From: Cherax quadricarinatus
Taxonomy: Eukaryota > Arthropoda > Malacostraca > Decapoda > Parastacidae
DNA length: 64,000 nt
Assembly (NCBI RefSeq): GCF_038502225.1
Contig: NC_091323.1
Location: 27,977,345-28,041,344, forward strand
Direction: 5' to 3'
Shown: one piece after another, positions 20,517-30,614 of the stretch
Layout: every line of letters begins with the position of its first letter
How positions within the stretch are numbered: the first letter of the stretch is position 1
Notes under the pieces: model-generated
The model's input: only the letters and a program-made list of their open reading frames with translations
What the model was told of the DNA's origin: nothing
The model's database searches: none
Program-made: the position numbers and the translations under genes

Positions 20517-20810
20517 ACATCAGAATGGGGAGGATATGGGATCTAAGTAACTTTGACCGTGGAATGATTGTTGGTGGCAGACGGGATGGTTTGAGTATCT
20601 CAGAAACTGCTGATCTCCTGGGGTTTTTACACACAAGAGAGAATGGTGGGAAAAACACAAAAATCCAGTGAGCTTCAGTTCTTTGGGCGAAAACGCCTTG
20701 TTAATGACTGGGAGGTCAGCGGAGGGCAGACTGCCTTTAGCTGACAGGAAGATAACAGTAACTCAAATAACCACGCCTTACAACTGTGATATGTTGCAAA
20801 AAAAATAGCT
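20517..20810 (+). pseudogene. Tc1/mariner-like transposase relic
   Basis: The frame from 20,525 reads MGRIWDLSNFDRGMIVGGRR, then DGLSISETADLLGF, before a stop at 20,669. This is the N-terminal helix-turn-helix (DNA-binding) region of Tc1-like transposases. In the next frame SELQFFGRKRLVND follows, equivalent to the linker with its GRK/GRP-type hook, and then a region resembling GQRR...ITVTQITT in yet another frame. An internal deletion seems to have removed the segment after 'DLLGF'. No DDE catalytic domain was seen downstream. Confidence in the family is good; the element is clearly dead. Confidence 0.75.
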
Positions 20811-20989
20811 AACCTTAGATCTGCTCTTAGACACCTTAACAACAAATCGTTTAGGACAAATTACACCAGTGCTATCCTGGAAGTGTGTGGTACCAGCAAG
20901 ACGTTCTCACTTGATCCACACTGTAATACAACACAAGATTCATACATCCGCAACGTGAAGGATACAAGTCACAATATCATGGCTGGAAC

Positions 20990-21085
20990 AATTCAGATCA
21001 TGACTTGACAATGCTCCAGGATGGACTGAAACGTCGTCATAAGGTTCCTCTCAAGTGTAGGTTATTTGTGAATGGCTCTTGAACG
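20990..21085 (-). repeat. Possible family E head fragment
   Basis: Plus-strand ggactgaaacgtcgtcataa, then ggttcc: the inverse of the cttatgacgacgttccgatc head of family E at 8,131, in a better-preserved 'acgacgtttcagtcc' form. Confidence 0.45.
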
Positions 21086-21324
21086 TGGTAGATACGAGAA
21101 CCCAGCTTAACACAATCAGAGAGGAGGATCAGGGAGGATATGATCGCGACATACAAAATAATCAGGTGCTTATATAGTCGATAGGGACAGTGTTGGAGAT
21201 GTGAGGAAAAGGAGCCTCACATCAGTGGTGATGGAGATAAATATCATACACAGCATTAAGAGTAGATATGATCGTGGGCTCGAAACCAGGGAGTAGTTTT
21301 AAGTTGATCATTAGTATTTAACAA

Positions 21325-21372
21325 GCAGTGCCAGGAGATATGAATCAACCCCTGCAAAGACAACCAAGTATA
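21325..21372 (+). repeat. LINE-A-like 3' tail fragment
   Basis: cagtgccaggagatatgaat, caacccctgcaaagacaacc, then aagtatacag: a diverged LINE-A tail without a CA run. Confidence 0.5.
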
Positions 21373-21799
21373 CAGAGAGAGAGATTGGTGTTGTGGTTGG
21401 AAGGCAGAGCGGTACATTAAGGTGGGAGGGAGGGCCATATATGGCACACGTCGAGCCAGGTGTGTCGATCCTGCAGTCTTGATAGTGTGCTCACACGGTG
21501 TGCATTTTATTGTTTTGCTGTAGGGCAGGGATTCCTAACCTTTCTTCTGCCATTTACCCCTTAAGGTTGATGTCACCAGCCACTGCTGCAGTTTGTTTAT
21601 TCCAGGAGTTGGTGTTGGTGACAGTGTTACTCGCACGTGGTGAATAATTCGTAAATATAGCTTCATTTTTGGATTGCTATGTTTAGTATCCTGGTGGTAA
21701 AATTTACTCCTGGTTGAGAATCACTGCTGTAGGGAGATCAGCCTGGCGATACTCAGCACACGCATTCTCTGTTTCGCAGCATCAATGGCGTAGCATTGA

Positions 21800-21876
21800 C
21801 TGGTACAACGTTTCACCCACGAGTGGGTCTTGTCAAGTACTTCGTAAAACCTATTTTTGGGTGAAAAGTTGTACCA
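21800..21876. repeat. Small inverted repeat (fold-back remnant)
   Basis: tggtacaacgtttcaccc (21,801-21,818) and gggtgaaaagttgtacca (21,859-21,876) are inverted with one mismatch around a loop of about 40 nt. The 'acgtttc ... cccac' motif resembles the outer part of the fold-back family at 17.6 kb. Confidence 0.65.
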
Positions 21877-21924
21877 ATTAAGGCATCAATGTATTACATG
21901 TCTATATGCCAGCATCAAAAAAAA

Positions 21925-22760
21925 AAAAAATATGAAGCTCAGTGAAGAAAAATTTCAATTACACCGTTATGGATAACTTCAGGAAAATAAAGCTAGACCG
22001 GAGTATAAAATAAATTCTAACCAAACAACAGGGTGGAAAACTAATGTGAAGAACTTGGGAGTGATAATGTCAGAAGATCTCACTTTCAAAGATAACAAAA
22101 ATACCATTATCACATCCACTGGGAAAATAAGAGGATGGATAATGAGAACCTTCAGAACAAGAGAGGCCAAGCCAATACTGATCCTCTTTAAGTCACTTGT
22201 TCTCTCTAGCTTGGAATATTGCTGTACACTAACGGCCCCTTTGAAGACAGGCGAAATTGCAGACCTGGAGAATATACAGAGAACTTTCACTGCAGGTATA
22301 AATACAGTCAAGCACCTAAATTACTGGGACCATTGTAGTTCCTTAACCCGTACTCACTGGAACACAGGCGAGAAAGACAACCTAATTAATACCCGGAAAA
22401 TTCTAGAGGGACTACTACTAAATCTTCACACAAAAATCACCCCTATGAAAGCTAAAGACTCGGCAGGCGGTGCAACATCCCCCAATGAAAAGTAGGGGTG
22501 CCATGAGTACACTAAGGAATAACTGCCTCCCATCATTCATAAGTGGGATTACCCATACACCCCTTGGCTGTCTTCAAGAGGGAGCTGGACAGACACCTAA
22601 AGTCAATGCCTGACCAGCCGGGCTGTAGTTCGTACGTTGGTTTGCGTGCGGTCAGCAGTAACAGACTCGTTGTGAGACCTGATCCACTGTGAGGCCAGGT
22701 CACGGACTGGACCGCGGGGGCGTTGAACCCACAGAACACCCTCTAGGTAAGTGAGACACG
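21925..22760 (+). pseudogene. LINE-B copy with tail, best thumb/C-terminal region
   Basis: A 149-codon open stretch (22,046-22,492) begins MKNLGVIMSEDLTFKDNKNT and continues IRGWIMRTFRTREAKPILIL and SLEYCCTLTAPLKTGEIADL. This is the RT thumb and C-terminal region that follows the FADD active site. KDNLINTRKILEGLLLNLH lies near its end. Before it, EEKFQLHRYG-like sequence matches the 6.4- and 19.7-kb copies. After it come VFKRELDRHLKSMPDQPGC, SSYVGLRAVSSNRLVV and the non-coding tail to the terminal ctctaggtaagtgag. The catalytic palm is absent. This copy serves as the in-window reference for LINE-B. Confidence 0.8.
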
Positions 22761-22907
22761 GTGAGCGTGGCTGTATTATCTTGAATGCTTCCCTATAGAA
22801 GCAGGAGGGCTGGTCGTGATATTGTCTTTAAAGTTTAGCGTGGACTGAAATGTAGAGGTAGATAAAGCTTTCCAGGAATAAACGGCAGGTATTCAAGAAG
22901 TGTAGCT

Positions 22908-23068
22908 AGATAGACGACAGGTGTACCCCAGGTAGACCTCAGGTATACCTAGATAGACGACAGGTGTAACCCAGGTAGACCTCAGGTATACCTAGATAGA
23001 CGACAGGTGTAACCCAGGTAGACTTCAGGTATACCTAGATAGACGACAGGTGTAACCCAGGTAGAGGG
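22908..23068 (+). repeat. 43-bp minisatellite, nearly 4 copies
   Basis: Copies start at 22,908, 22,951, 22,994 and 23,037 (agatagacgacaggtgtaac, ccaggtagacctcaggtata, cct). The last is truncated. Confidence 0.92.
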
Positions 23069-23254
23069 CAGGTAGAGAACAGAAGGTAAGATGGCTCTGT
23101 GAGGACAGGGAAGGAAGGGCAGTACTGAGGGACGTTCATCTCACAGCCATAAGTCATGATCCACAAGACATGACTCGTGAAAATTGTTCCCCTGAATACC
23201 CGTCACTCACACTTTGGTTTCGGTCTTTTATTCCTATTGTTGAGGTTTTGTACC

Positions 23255-23410
23255 ATACGACGGAGACCTCCATCATTATCACCATCACATTCACCATCCC
23301 GACCATTACCATCGTCATCAATCATCATCATTATCGCCGTCGGAGGTAGCGCCACCATCACTACCGACAATAAGAACCACAACCATCACCACTAGCTTCT
23401 CTCCTTCCTC
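23255..23410 (+). repeat. CAT/ATC-rich triplet tract
   Basis: Imperfect (CAT)n/(ACC)n: catcattatcaccatcacat, catcatcatcattatcgcc and similar. Coding-looking H/N/D frames are artefacts. Confidence 0.8.
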
Positions 23411-23639
23411 AACTACCATTATTATCATATAGTTTTTTTTTAATCTGTGATAATGATAATGTCCTGAATATTTCCTCTTTCCATGTGTGAGGGAATAGGT
23501 CATTCTGAGAACTGATAAATTCTAATTGATAGTAACTCCAGCTCTGTTGAGACGATACCACTGAAGTCTTCAAAACTGCTTCACCCACATTGGAATATTT
23601 GACGGTATATAGTACTTTATACCTTTGATAAGTTCTGAG

Positions 23640-24070
23640 AGTTTTTCTACTCTCGGAACCCGGCCATGGGCCAGGCTCGTCTGGTGTTTGCTTGGTCAAC
23701 CAGACTGTTGCTGCTCGTGGCCCGCTTCCCCACATATCCAATGCAGCCTGGTTGATCTGGCACCTGGTGAAGATAATTATTCAGTTTCCTCTTGAAGACT
23801 TCTACACTTGTCCCAGCAGTGTTCTGATATCTTGTGGTAAGATGTTGAATAGTCTGGGATCACGGACGTTGATACAGTGTTCTCTTATTGTGCCCACTGC
23901 AATCCTGCCTTTCACTAGGTTTACCTTACGCTTCCTCCTACATCTCTCTCGCTCCAGTATGTTTTAGCAGTTCGCAGATTCGGTACAAGGCCCTCAAGTA
24001 CTTTCCGGTATCCTCCTTAGGCATTGCAAGCGTGAATCCTAAAGTATATTCATCAGGACACGAAGTTTGA
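23640..24070 (-). pseudogene. LINE-C 3' end (RT C-terminal remnant)
   Basis: Minus-strand remnant in several frames. WAQ*ENTVSTSVIPDYSTSY and HKISEHCWDKCRSLQEETE correspond to the 'EHC-NVRD-RLFN-LP-DIR' terminal region of non-LTR RTs. Then ATVWLTKQTPDEPGPWPG reads through the tail (plus-strand ggtcaaccagactgttgctg). Same family as 665-1,000. Frameshifted, with no catalytic part. Confidence 0.6.
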
Positions 24071-24560
24071 AACAGCTCGGATGATGTAGTGTCAAATTAT
24101 CGACTTTGAAGTTTTGAAGATAATCGGGTGAGCCATTCACAAATTACCGCATGCATTTCCATTTTCCAATTTTCTTCCTGAAAAATGGCAAATTGACACC
24201 TTCACAAGCCGAAATTAATCCTAACTTTTCTCTAAGATTCACCGCAACAGCTGAATGGGAAATTCAGCCACAGTGCAGGTGATGCTAGCAGGCTGCATCA
24301 GCTGCAGGTTATTGATAGTTTGTCCCTCACCACCAACGGGGAATATAACTCTGTAGTTTGTGTCTTGGTAAACTAGAGATTTCCTGCACCTTGTTCGGGT
24401 TAGATATAAGAAACTCCTGGTACTCGGTGCTCCTGGTAAAAACCTGGTATATAATACCGCCAGGTTGTTGGTCAAAACATATGAGCACACACCTGGAATA
24501 TTGTAATCTGAAGATGTTTCCATCTTGGGATCTTGTTCGCTCCATCGTGTAGTAACTAAA
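24071..24560. other. Unassigned spacer
   Basis: No array or recognised element; short frames only. Confidence 0.4.
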
Positions 24561-24567
24561 GCCCTAC

Positions 24568-24618
24568 GACTGAAACGTTTCCATAAAAAAAATCTCCAAA
24601 GTGTTGCTCATGCTTTTT
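24568..24618 (+). repeat. Fold-back family fragment (right end)
   Basis: gactgaaacgtttccataaa, then aatctccaaagtgttgctca: matches the right outer end of the 37.4-kb fold-back (gcgtttccgcaataaaggta, then accaaatattgcacaag). Confidence 0.5.
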
Positions 24619-24634
24619 TAACTAGTGATGGGTG

Positions 24635-24715
24635 GACATAATTTTTTTTGCCGATAACGATACCGATACTAAGTTTTAGGCCGATACTGATACCTTGGCG
24701 CACCCCTCCCCGTTT
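24635..24715 (+). repeat. GATACC-type short repeat (dispersed element end)
   Basis: gccgataacgataccgatac, taagttttaggccgatactg, ataccttgg: overlapping ccgatac motifs in direct order. Similar runs occur at the ends of some DNA transposons, but no transposase is present. Confidence 0.3.
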
Positions 24716-25003
24716 TCAACCAGAACTCGCAGTTTATGTTTTGAAATAGATGTTATTTATATTTGTTTTAAAATATCGTAAATTCAGTGATTTGTTATTA
24801 AATGGAAACGACCTTAAGTAGAAGTGAGAATTATTGCTAGTTTATAATTATGTTTGGAATTATTTTTTGGTAAGTTTCAGCTCCTTTATTGATCAGCTTT
24901 AAAACTACGAGTTCTTATTGTATTTTAAAGATTTTAATATATTTTGAGTAATTCAGAATAGTCATATTATATGAACAACACAGGAATGTTAGTTTGTTAT
25001 ACA

Positions 25004-25075
25004 AACCCGGATGGTTAGCAACCCATGATAACCCTAGAAAGCCACTGTGGCCTATTTCCATTGGGGTTCTTTGAT
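25004..25075 (-). repeat. 3' fragment of the tRNA-derived SINE
   Basis: Inverse of the body of the SINE at 30,615-30,912: plus-strand cccggatggttagcaaccca, tgataaccctagaaagccac, then ctatttccattggggttctt. Lacks the tRNA-like head. Confidence 0.7.
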
Positions 25076-25339
25076 CATCTTCCACATCAAGAAAGCCAGA
25101 ACTCCAGACTCCAGTCGAGCTCCGAGGGTAGGCGAACTCTCGAAACCGGTTACAGGTATGTCACACGTATTTAGCTGCGTTGAGAAGTAGGAGGGTTTGA
25201 CGGAGCTACAGGTGGGAAGACAAGGGCCGACCACCCAGCCGACCCACCGACCACCGATCACACAACACAAACCTAAATACCAGAGTGAAAACGCTGAGTC
25301 ACTCTTAAGTTCTTGACTCCGACCGTTTCCGGCTCCCAT

Positions 25340-25715
25340 CAGTCGCACGCTGCAGCAGTAGCACCAGCAGTAGCAACATCAACAGTGATTGCACCGGCAG
25401 TAATAGTACCAGCAGTAGTAGCAGTAGCTGTAGTAACACTAATAGTAGCAGCACTGCCAGTAATAGTACCAACAATAAAACTATCAGTAGAAACACTAGC
25501 AGGAGTAACATTAGCAGTAGAAGCACTAGCAGTAACAGCAACAGTAGTAAATTCAGCAGTAGTAGAACCAGCACCAGCATTAACAACCCCAGTGGTAACA
25601 ACAGCAGTAGTAAAACCAACAGTAGCAGCACCAGTTGTATAACCAATAATAGCAGCACCAACAGTAGCAACACCAACAGTAGTAGCACCAGCACTAGCAG
25701 TATCATCAACTGCTC
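25340..25715 (+). repeat. Imperfect AGC/AGT/AAC triplet array
   Basis: About 375 bp of agcagtagcaccagcagtag-type sequence in three-base steps, with sub-blocks of 12-15 bp. Being triplet-based and stop-free, it gives open frames in three registers (V/A/T-rich on both strands, L/V-rich on minus). None resembles a real protein. Confidence 0.9.
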
Positions 25716-25745
25716 GTGACTGAAGCTCACATTCCGATGTAGACA

Positions 25746-26420
25746 TAACCTGGCTGATCAGGAACAGCTTGTACGAACTTAAAGAATTCTTTCTTGAAGA
25801 TGGATCTCTTTACTTGTTTTCCAAATATTCGAACTTCGAACCATTCCTGCTCATTGAGTTATCTTTTAGTGTTCTTACTGAATCTTTCCTCTTCATTCGG
25901 TGTTGTTTTGAAGTATCTGTACCCACTGTATTCATGAGGAGTTATTTCAGTGTGCAAATTTGGAACCTGCCTTCTCTAGTATTTTCCAAATGCAAACTAT
26001 GATACATTTTTCTCGCCTACTTTCCGGGCAGTGCAAATTGAAGGATTTTATGTGTTCTTAATAAGTTACATGTTTGTATAGGTATGAAAAGTGAAAAATC
26101 TCGGCATTTGAATTAACAAGGGCTAACATTTTGCTAGCCTTAAATTGGATAGTAAGTGCACTGTTCGTAGATATTACTGTCTAGAATATTCAAATACTAT
26201 GAGGTGTGCGAAAATATTAAGTAAGATCGTTTGATATGATTATCTCTTCGTCACTAACATTTCTTCCCACGCACTGTTATGTGCTTTGATTTTGTCTTAT
26301 ACACTTTGTTCCATGAGAAACTGAAATCTGCTGTTCGTGAATATCATGTTTTCTGTGGCCCACTGGAAGACTGCGTGTATACTGTCTTTGTATTTTACTG
26401 TGTCCTTCAACAATGTCGTA
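25746..26420 (-). pseudogene. LINE-B copy, degenerate (antisense)
   Basis: Plus-strand ggctgatcaggaacagcttg at 25,750 is the inner part of the LINE-B tail. ctcgcctactttccgggcag at 26,010 is the inverse of the 'ERRRE' block, and gttttctgtggcccactgga near 26,347 is the inverse of the 'FQWATENN' block (as at 19,730). The order is correct for one minus-strand copy. The outermost tail is replaced by the triplet array at 25,340-25,715. Confidence 0.55.
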
Positions 26421-26580
26421 AGTTCTGGTATAGTCTGTGAAGAATGTTGCACAACTGTCATTTATGTCTTTCTGTTGACTATTATTATTTTGATGTGGTT
26501 TGGGAGTGCTGAAGAGTCGGGGTTTTTTTTTTTGTACACGTTTTGTGATATACAGTGATCACAATTGTTGAATGTTTTAT

Positions 26581-26670
26581 CCAAGTCTGTGTATATTCTG
26601 GTGTAATGTTCCAAGTCTGTGTATATGCTGGTGTAATGTTCCAAGTCTGTGTATATGCTGGTGTAATGTT
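26581..26670 (+). repeat. 30-bp tandem repeat, 3 copies
   Basis: ccaagtctgtgtatatgctg, then gtgtaatgtt, three times at 26,581, 26,611 and 26,641. Copy 1 has tattctg for tatgctg. Confidence 0.95.
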
Positions 26671-26981
26671 AGTGCTGCCAATCCATAGTTTATATGCAAG
26701 AACCTCACTGCTTTTTGGAAAGAAGTTATGATAGAAATTGAAGCAGAAGTTATTAGTACTTTTTTCATATGTTAAACAGCGAAAGTAGTAAAAATAACGG
26801 TACAAAAAACAATTACAGATGAAGAAATTTTACCACACTCAAAAAGTCGAACTATCCATATGAGTGCATATTTAGGTTATTTATAATGTACATAGAGAGA
26901 AAGAGTATGCACCACCACCAAGGAATTCAGTTGTTGATGTATGTACAAATGTTCGTAAAAATCAAGAGGTTTGCGAGTAGG

Positions 26982-27036
26982 CTTGTTCCTGCAGTATTTC
27001 TTATACAGCCTGTATAAGAAATACTGCAGGAACAAG
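26982..27036. repeat. Perfect 27-bp inverted repeat, 1-nt spacer
   Basis: Left arm 26,982-27,008 (cttgttcctgcagtatttct, then tatacag), one C, then its exact reverse complement at 27,010-27,036. Neither flank extends the symmetry. With no loop it would fold only as a cruciform or as snap-back DNA. Confidence 0.95.
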
Positions 27037-27535
27037 AGGATACTGGACCACTTCTTGAAGATGGCCATGTAGGTCTTCTGAACTACTGACAGCAAGAACC
27101 TTGTTTAGTAAGTAGGAAGAACTCTCGAAGCCGGCCACGAATGTCATAAGGAAGGTATGATGCATTGTCTCAAGTAATATTGAAGGGTGACGCACTGACA
27201 TTCAAGAGACAGAGACAAGAAGGCATAAGTGAAACCTTCATCTTAGACATCCCAAATTAATGGTAAGAATATATATTCAACTTAAGATAGTAAAAGAGAG
27301 GAATAAGGTGGAGAAAAAAGCGGTGGAGCCAAACTCGTGGTACAGTACAGTTTCAAGAGTAAATACGACAGGGCTCGAAAACCATACAACCAGAAACGCC
27401 AGTCGAATACAGGTTTAAGAGGCAGAACCAAGAACGAAGCCTCGACCCAAGCATTCATAGCTGAGCGAAGGCATTGGCGGCAAGAAGTCTGGCGGGTCAG
27501 GGGGAAAAGCCCTTCAAGCTTTTGTCTTGTATAAG

Positions 27536-27539
<4 letters not shown>

Positions 27540-27580
<41 letters not shown>
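27540..27580 (+). repeat. (CAG)n microsatellite
   Basis: Thirteen to fourteen uninterrupted CAG triplets. Flanks (ataagctgg / aagaaactgcg) do not suggest an exon. The minus-strand poly-Leu frame is the complement. Confidence 0.95.
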
Positions 27581-27581
<1 letters not shown>

Positions 27582-27676
27582 GAAACTGCGAAGTTATCCA
27601 AGGTTAAGCCAAGGTGATGCTCACCTACTCAGTCAAGCTGATATTAGTCTTTATTGCATGATGTTCAGTTACAGTT

Positions 27677-28223
27677 GTGATTGACAGCAACCAGGCAAGC
27701 AAGCAAGGTAGTGATTGACAGCAACCAGGCAAGCAAGCAAGGTAGTGATTGACAGCAACCAGGCAAGCAAGCAAGGTAGTGATTGACAACAACCAGGCAA
27801 ACAAGCAAGGTACTGATTGACAGCAACCAGGCAAGCAAGCAAGGTACTGATTGACAGCAACTAGGCAAGCAAGGTAGTGATTGACAACATCCAGGAAAGC
27901 AAGGTAATGATTGACAGCAACCAGGCAAGCAAGCAAGGTAGTGATTGACAACAACCAGGCAAGCAAGGTAATGATTGACAATAACCAGGAAATCAGGGTA
28001 ATGATTGACAGCAACCAGACAAGCAAGGTAGTGATTGGCAGCAACCAGACAACAACCAGGAAAGCAAGGTAATGATTGACAACATCCAGGAAAGGAAGGT
28101 AGTGATTGACAACAACCAGGAAAGCGAGGTAATGACTGACAGCAACCAGGCAAGCAAGGTAATGATTGACAACAACCAGGCAAGCAAGGTAGTGATTGAC
28201 AACAACCAGGCGAGTAAGGTGTA
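27677..28223 (+). repeat. 30/34-bp minisatellite (gattgacagcaaccagg)
   Basis: Core gtgattgacagcaaccaggc followed by one or two aagc steps (30- or 34-bp versions) and aaggta, about 17 copies. The four-base step variation means the frames (LAWLLSITT-type, minus) are not conserved. A SINE-like insertion interrupts its right side. Confidence 0.93.
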
Positions 28224-28387
28224 TTATTATTATAATCAAGGGGGAAGCGCTAAACCCATAGGATTATACAGCGCCCAGGGGAGGGGGGGATGTGGAAGGC
28301 ATTCAGGCTTAATTCGGGGAACTGGAGCACAGATCCAATTCCCTAAATCAAGAGCCCCTCACCAACATCAAGGAACCTTCCATGAGG
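28224..28387 (-). mobile_element. SINE-like insertion with 15-bp TSD
   Basis: A 164-bp element flanked by an exact 15-bp direct repeat (ggcgagtaaggtgta at 28,209-28,223 and 28,388-28,402). On the minus strand it starts cctcatggaaggttccttga and ends cccttgattataataataa, i.e. an AAT-rich tail as expected of LINE-mobilised SINEs. No clear pol III boxes were seen, so the tRNA or 5S origin is unknown. The exact TSD implies a fairly young insertion into the minisatellite. Confidence 0.85.
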
Positions 28388-28402
28388 GGCGAGTAAGGTG
28401 TA

Positions 28403-28565
28403 GCGAATGACAACATCAAAACAAACAAGGTAGTGATTAATAGCACCCAGACAGTCACTGACGTGATTCACAACACTCTGACAGTCAATGATTTGATTGA
28501 CAGCATCCAGACAATCAAAGACGTGGTCCACAGCATCCAGACAGTCATGGGCGTGATTAACAGAA
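28403..28565 (+). repeat. Diverged right end of the 30/34-bp minisatellite
   Basis: Recognisable but mutated units (gtgattaatagcacccagac, gattgacagcatccagacaa, gattaacag). They continue the array beyond the SINE-like insertion. Confidence 0.75.
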
Positions 28566-28650
28566 TCAAAATAATTAAGTTTAGATTACATTCACTTTAA
28601 GCAATACCTGTGAAACAAGTTGATGAATACTTTCATCTATTTATATTCTT

Positions 28651-28763
<113 letters not shown>

Positions 28764-28774
28764 TCACCATGATT

Positions 28775-29745
28775 ATTCAGCATTTATAAATGGGGTTGTA
28801 AAAGTGAACATTAAGGTGTTGGGGAGAGGTGTGAAATCAAATGGGAATTGTCACAGTTGCTCTCTGCCGATGGCACTTTTTTTTTATTGGGGGGGGGGGA
28901 GATTCTGAAGAGAAGATGGAAAGATAGGTAAACGAAATTAGTGGAGGTATGTATGTAAAATTAGGTAATTAAAAGTGAACATAAGGAAGAGCAAGGCAAT
29001 GAATTAACAAAAATCTCAGAAATATAAGATTGGATATCAGAGTGGAGGGAGTATGGAGGAAGTAAATGCGTCTAGATACGTAGGAGTGAATTTGTCGGTA
29101 GATAAGGTGAACCACATGATTGACAAGGAAAAACGTGGGAGTTGTATTCAGGTATCTGTGGAGACAAAGAGCCTTATCCTTGGAGGCATTTAGGGGAATG
29201 TGCTGGAGTATAGTTGAATCTTAACTTCTATATGGGTGTGAAACATGGGTTTTGAACCTTGCAACGAAGCAGAGGCTGGAGAGAGCGATGTGTTTGAGGG
29301 CGAATATTACTCAGAATTTACAGTATGGCGATTAGAAGGTGTGGGGTTACCAAAAGTATTACTCAGAGGGCTGAGTTGGGATTATTTGAACATTTAGAGA
29401 GGTTGAAAAAATAAGATGAATAACAGGGCATATACATGTGTAGCGGAAGGAAGGAGGGGTAGGAGACATCCTGGGAAGGGTTGGAGGGAGGGAGATAAGG
29501 TTTGAATGTTAACAGGCTTTTAAAAACGTGTTAGATAGGAGTGAGCAGAGGCAAGTGGTTTTCAATTATTTGATTTGCTGTTAGCAAGAACAAAGTAACA
29601 TTTTTGAAGGGGTTAAGGCAACATGACCTGCATTCGATGCAGGCATTCTGGAGGAGGAGTGGAGATGTTACAGTTCGAAGGGACATCTGGACTGTGATGT
29701 TAGCACGCTTCTGGCAAAACAGTGATTGAGTAAATGGCAGTCCAA
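28775..29745 (+). pseudogene. Divergent LINE RT relic (RTE/L1-like C-terminal part)
   Basis: In broken frames on the plus strand: QLLSADGTF (about 28,853; normally QLLFADDT), DSEEKMER near 28,903, RYVGVNLSVDK near 29,075, LLYGCETWVLNLATKQRLER near 29,230, and an RKEG...RRHPGKGW block near 29,440 (counterpart of an 'RGRPR-TW' C-terminal block). The order fits the RT C-terminal half of a non-LTR element distinct from LINE-A, -B and -C. The second active-site Asp is Gly. Clade assignment is tentative. It directly follows a (TA)n run. Confidence 0.65.
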
Positions 29746-29769
29746 GTTTTTCCTCTTTTTTATTTATCT

Positions 29770-29880
29770 TCGGGTCACCCTACCTCCCATGCACAGCCCC
29801 AGGATCGAGTCCTGGCCAAGCCGCAATTCTGTTATGATTCAAAATGACTTGTTTCGTGATTTTATTGATATATAGACTGC
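29770..29880 (+). repeat. SINE-2 copy 1 (tRNA-like, partial head)
   Basis: Contains caggatcgagtcctggccaa (box B-like, about 29,802-29,812), then gccgcaattctgttatgatt, caaaatgacttgtttcgtga and ttttattgatata. Body and tail match the copy at 30,000-30,150. The box A region is poorly kept. Confidence 0.7.
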
Positions 29881-29999
29881 TTGTGAAGGCTCGTACACCA
29901 AACAGGATGAGGATGAAATTTGTCTTTGAGGCTCCATGACCACGAATGTCCTTGCATCAGGATAACACCCTCAGTACTGCTGGGCGCCTGGTGTTTAAG

Positions 30000-30152
30000 G
30001 ATGGTGGTCCAGTGGATAGAATGATGCGTACTTTGTTCAGTTCACACGGGGCTGGACATGGGAACGCAAGATCGAGTCCTGACCAAGCCACAGTTCTGTT
30101 AATGATTCAGAATCATTTGTTTCGTTATTTCATTGATATATATATATATAAT
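30000..30152 (+). repeat. SINE-2 copy 2 (tRNA-derived)
   Basis: Box A-like tggtccagtgg at 30,005-30,015 and box B-like agatcgagtcc at 30,069-30,079, about 54 bp apart. Then the shared body (cacagttctgttaatgattc, agaatcatttgtttcgttat) and a ttgatatatatata tail. The spacing and boxes fit an RNA polymerase III internal promoter. Confidence 0.7.
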
Positions 30153-30239
30153 TTCCCTTATGAGTTTCTCAACAAATACACAGCAGATTATTTGTATAAA
30201 TTAGTGGGACGTCAAGATTGTCTATCGTGAGGTGAAGGA

Positions 30240-30495
30240 TGAGGTGTGACTCCCTGAGTTTTTGTTGCCTCCTGACCTTGGAGGTCCCACCTCTCCCTGC
30301 ACCCCACTCCCTCTTTCCACCTCTCCTTGCACCCCATTCCCTCTCTCCCCGCTCTCCTCTGCCTTACTACATCCTACTCTCCTTGCCCACCCAGCTCCCT
30401 TCCCTCTTCCCTCTCCTGGCACCCCCACTTCTTGCGCCCTTGCCTCTCCTTACACCCCATTTCTCTCTATCCCCACTTCTCCCTTTTACTTATTC
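30240..30495 (+). repeat. CCCT-rich imperfect repeat
   Basis: Repeating caccccattccctctctccc / ctctccttgcacccc blocks of about 25 bp. P/L/S-rich frames here are artefacts. Confidence 0.75.
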
Positions 30496-30614
30496 GGTTT
30501 GAACTTTTGAAGCCTTTTGTGAGACCTTTCATTTTTATTTTTTGACTTTGAGTATTTTTGTAGCTTTCATCTTCCCTTGTCTTCGGTTGCCTCGTTAGTT
30601 TCACATATCAACAA

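Noticed and set aside
25305..25746. Leucine/valine-rich membrane protein (141 codons)
   Set aside because: Complement of an AGC/AGT/AAC triplet array; open in several registers at once.
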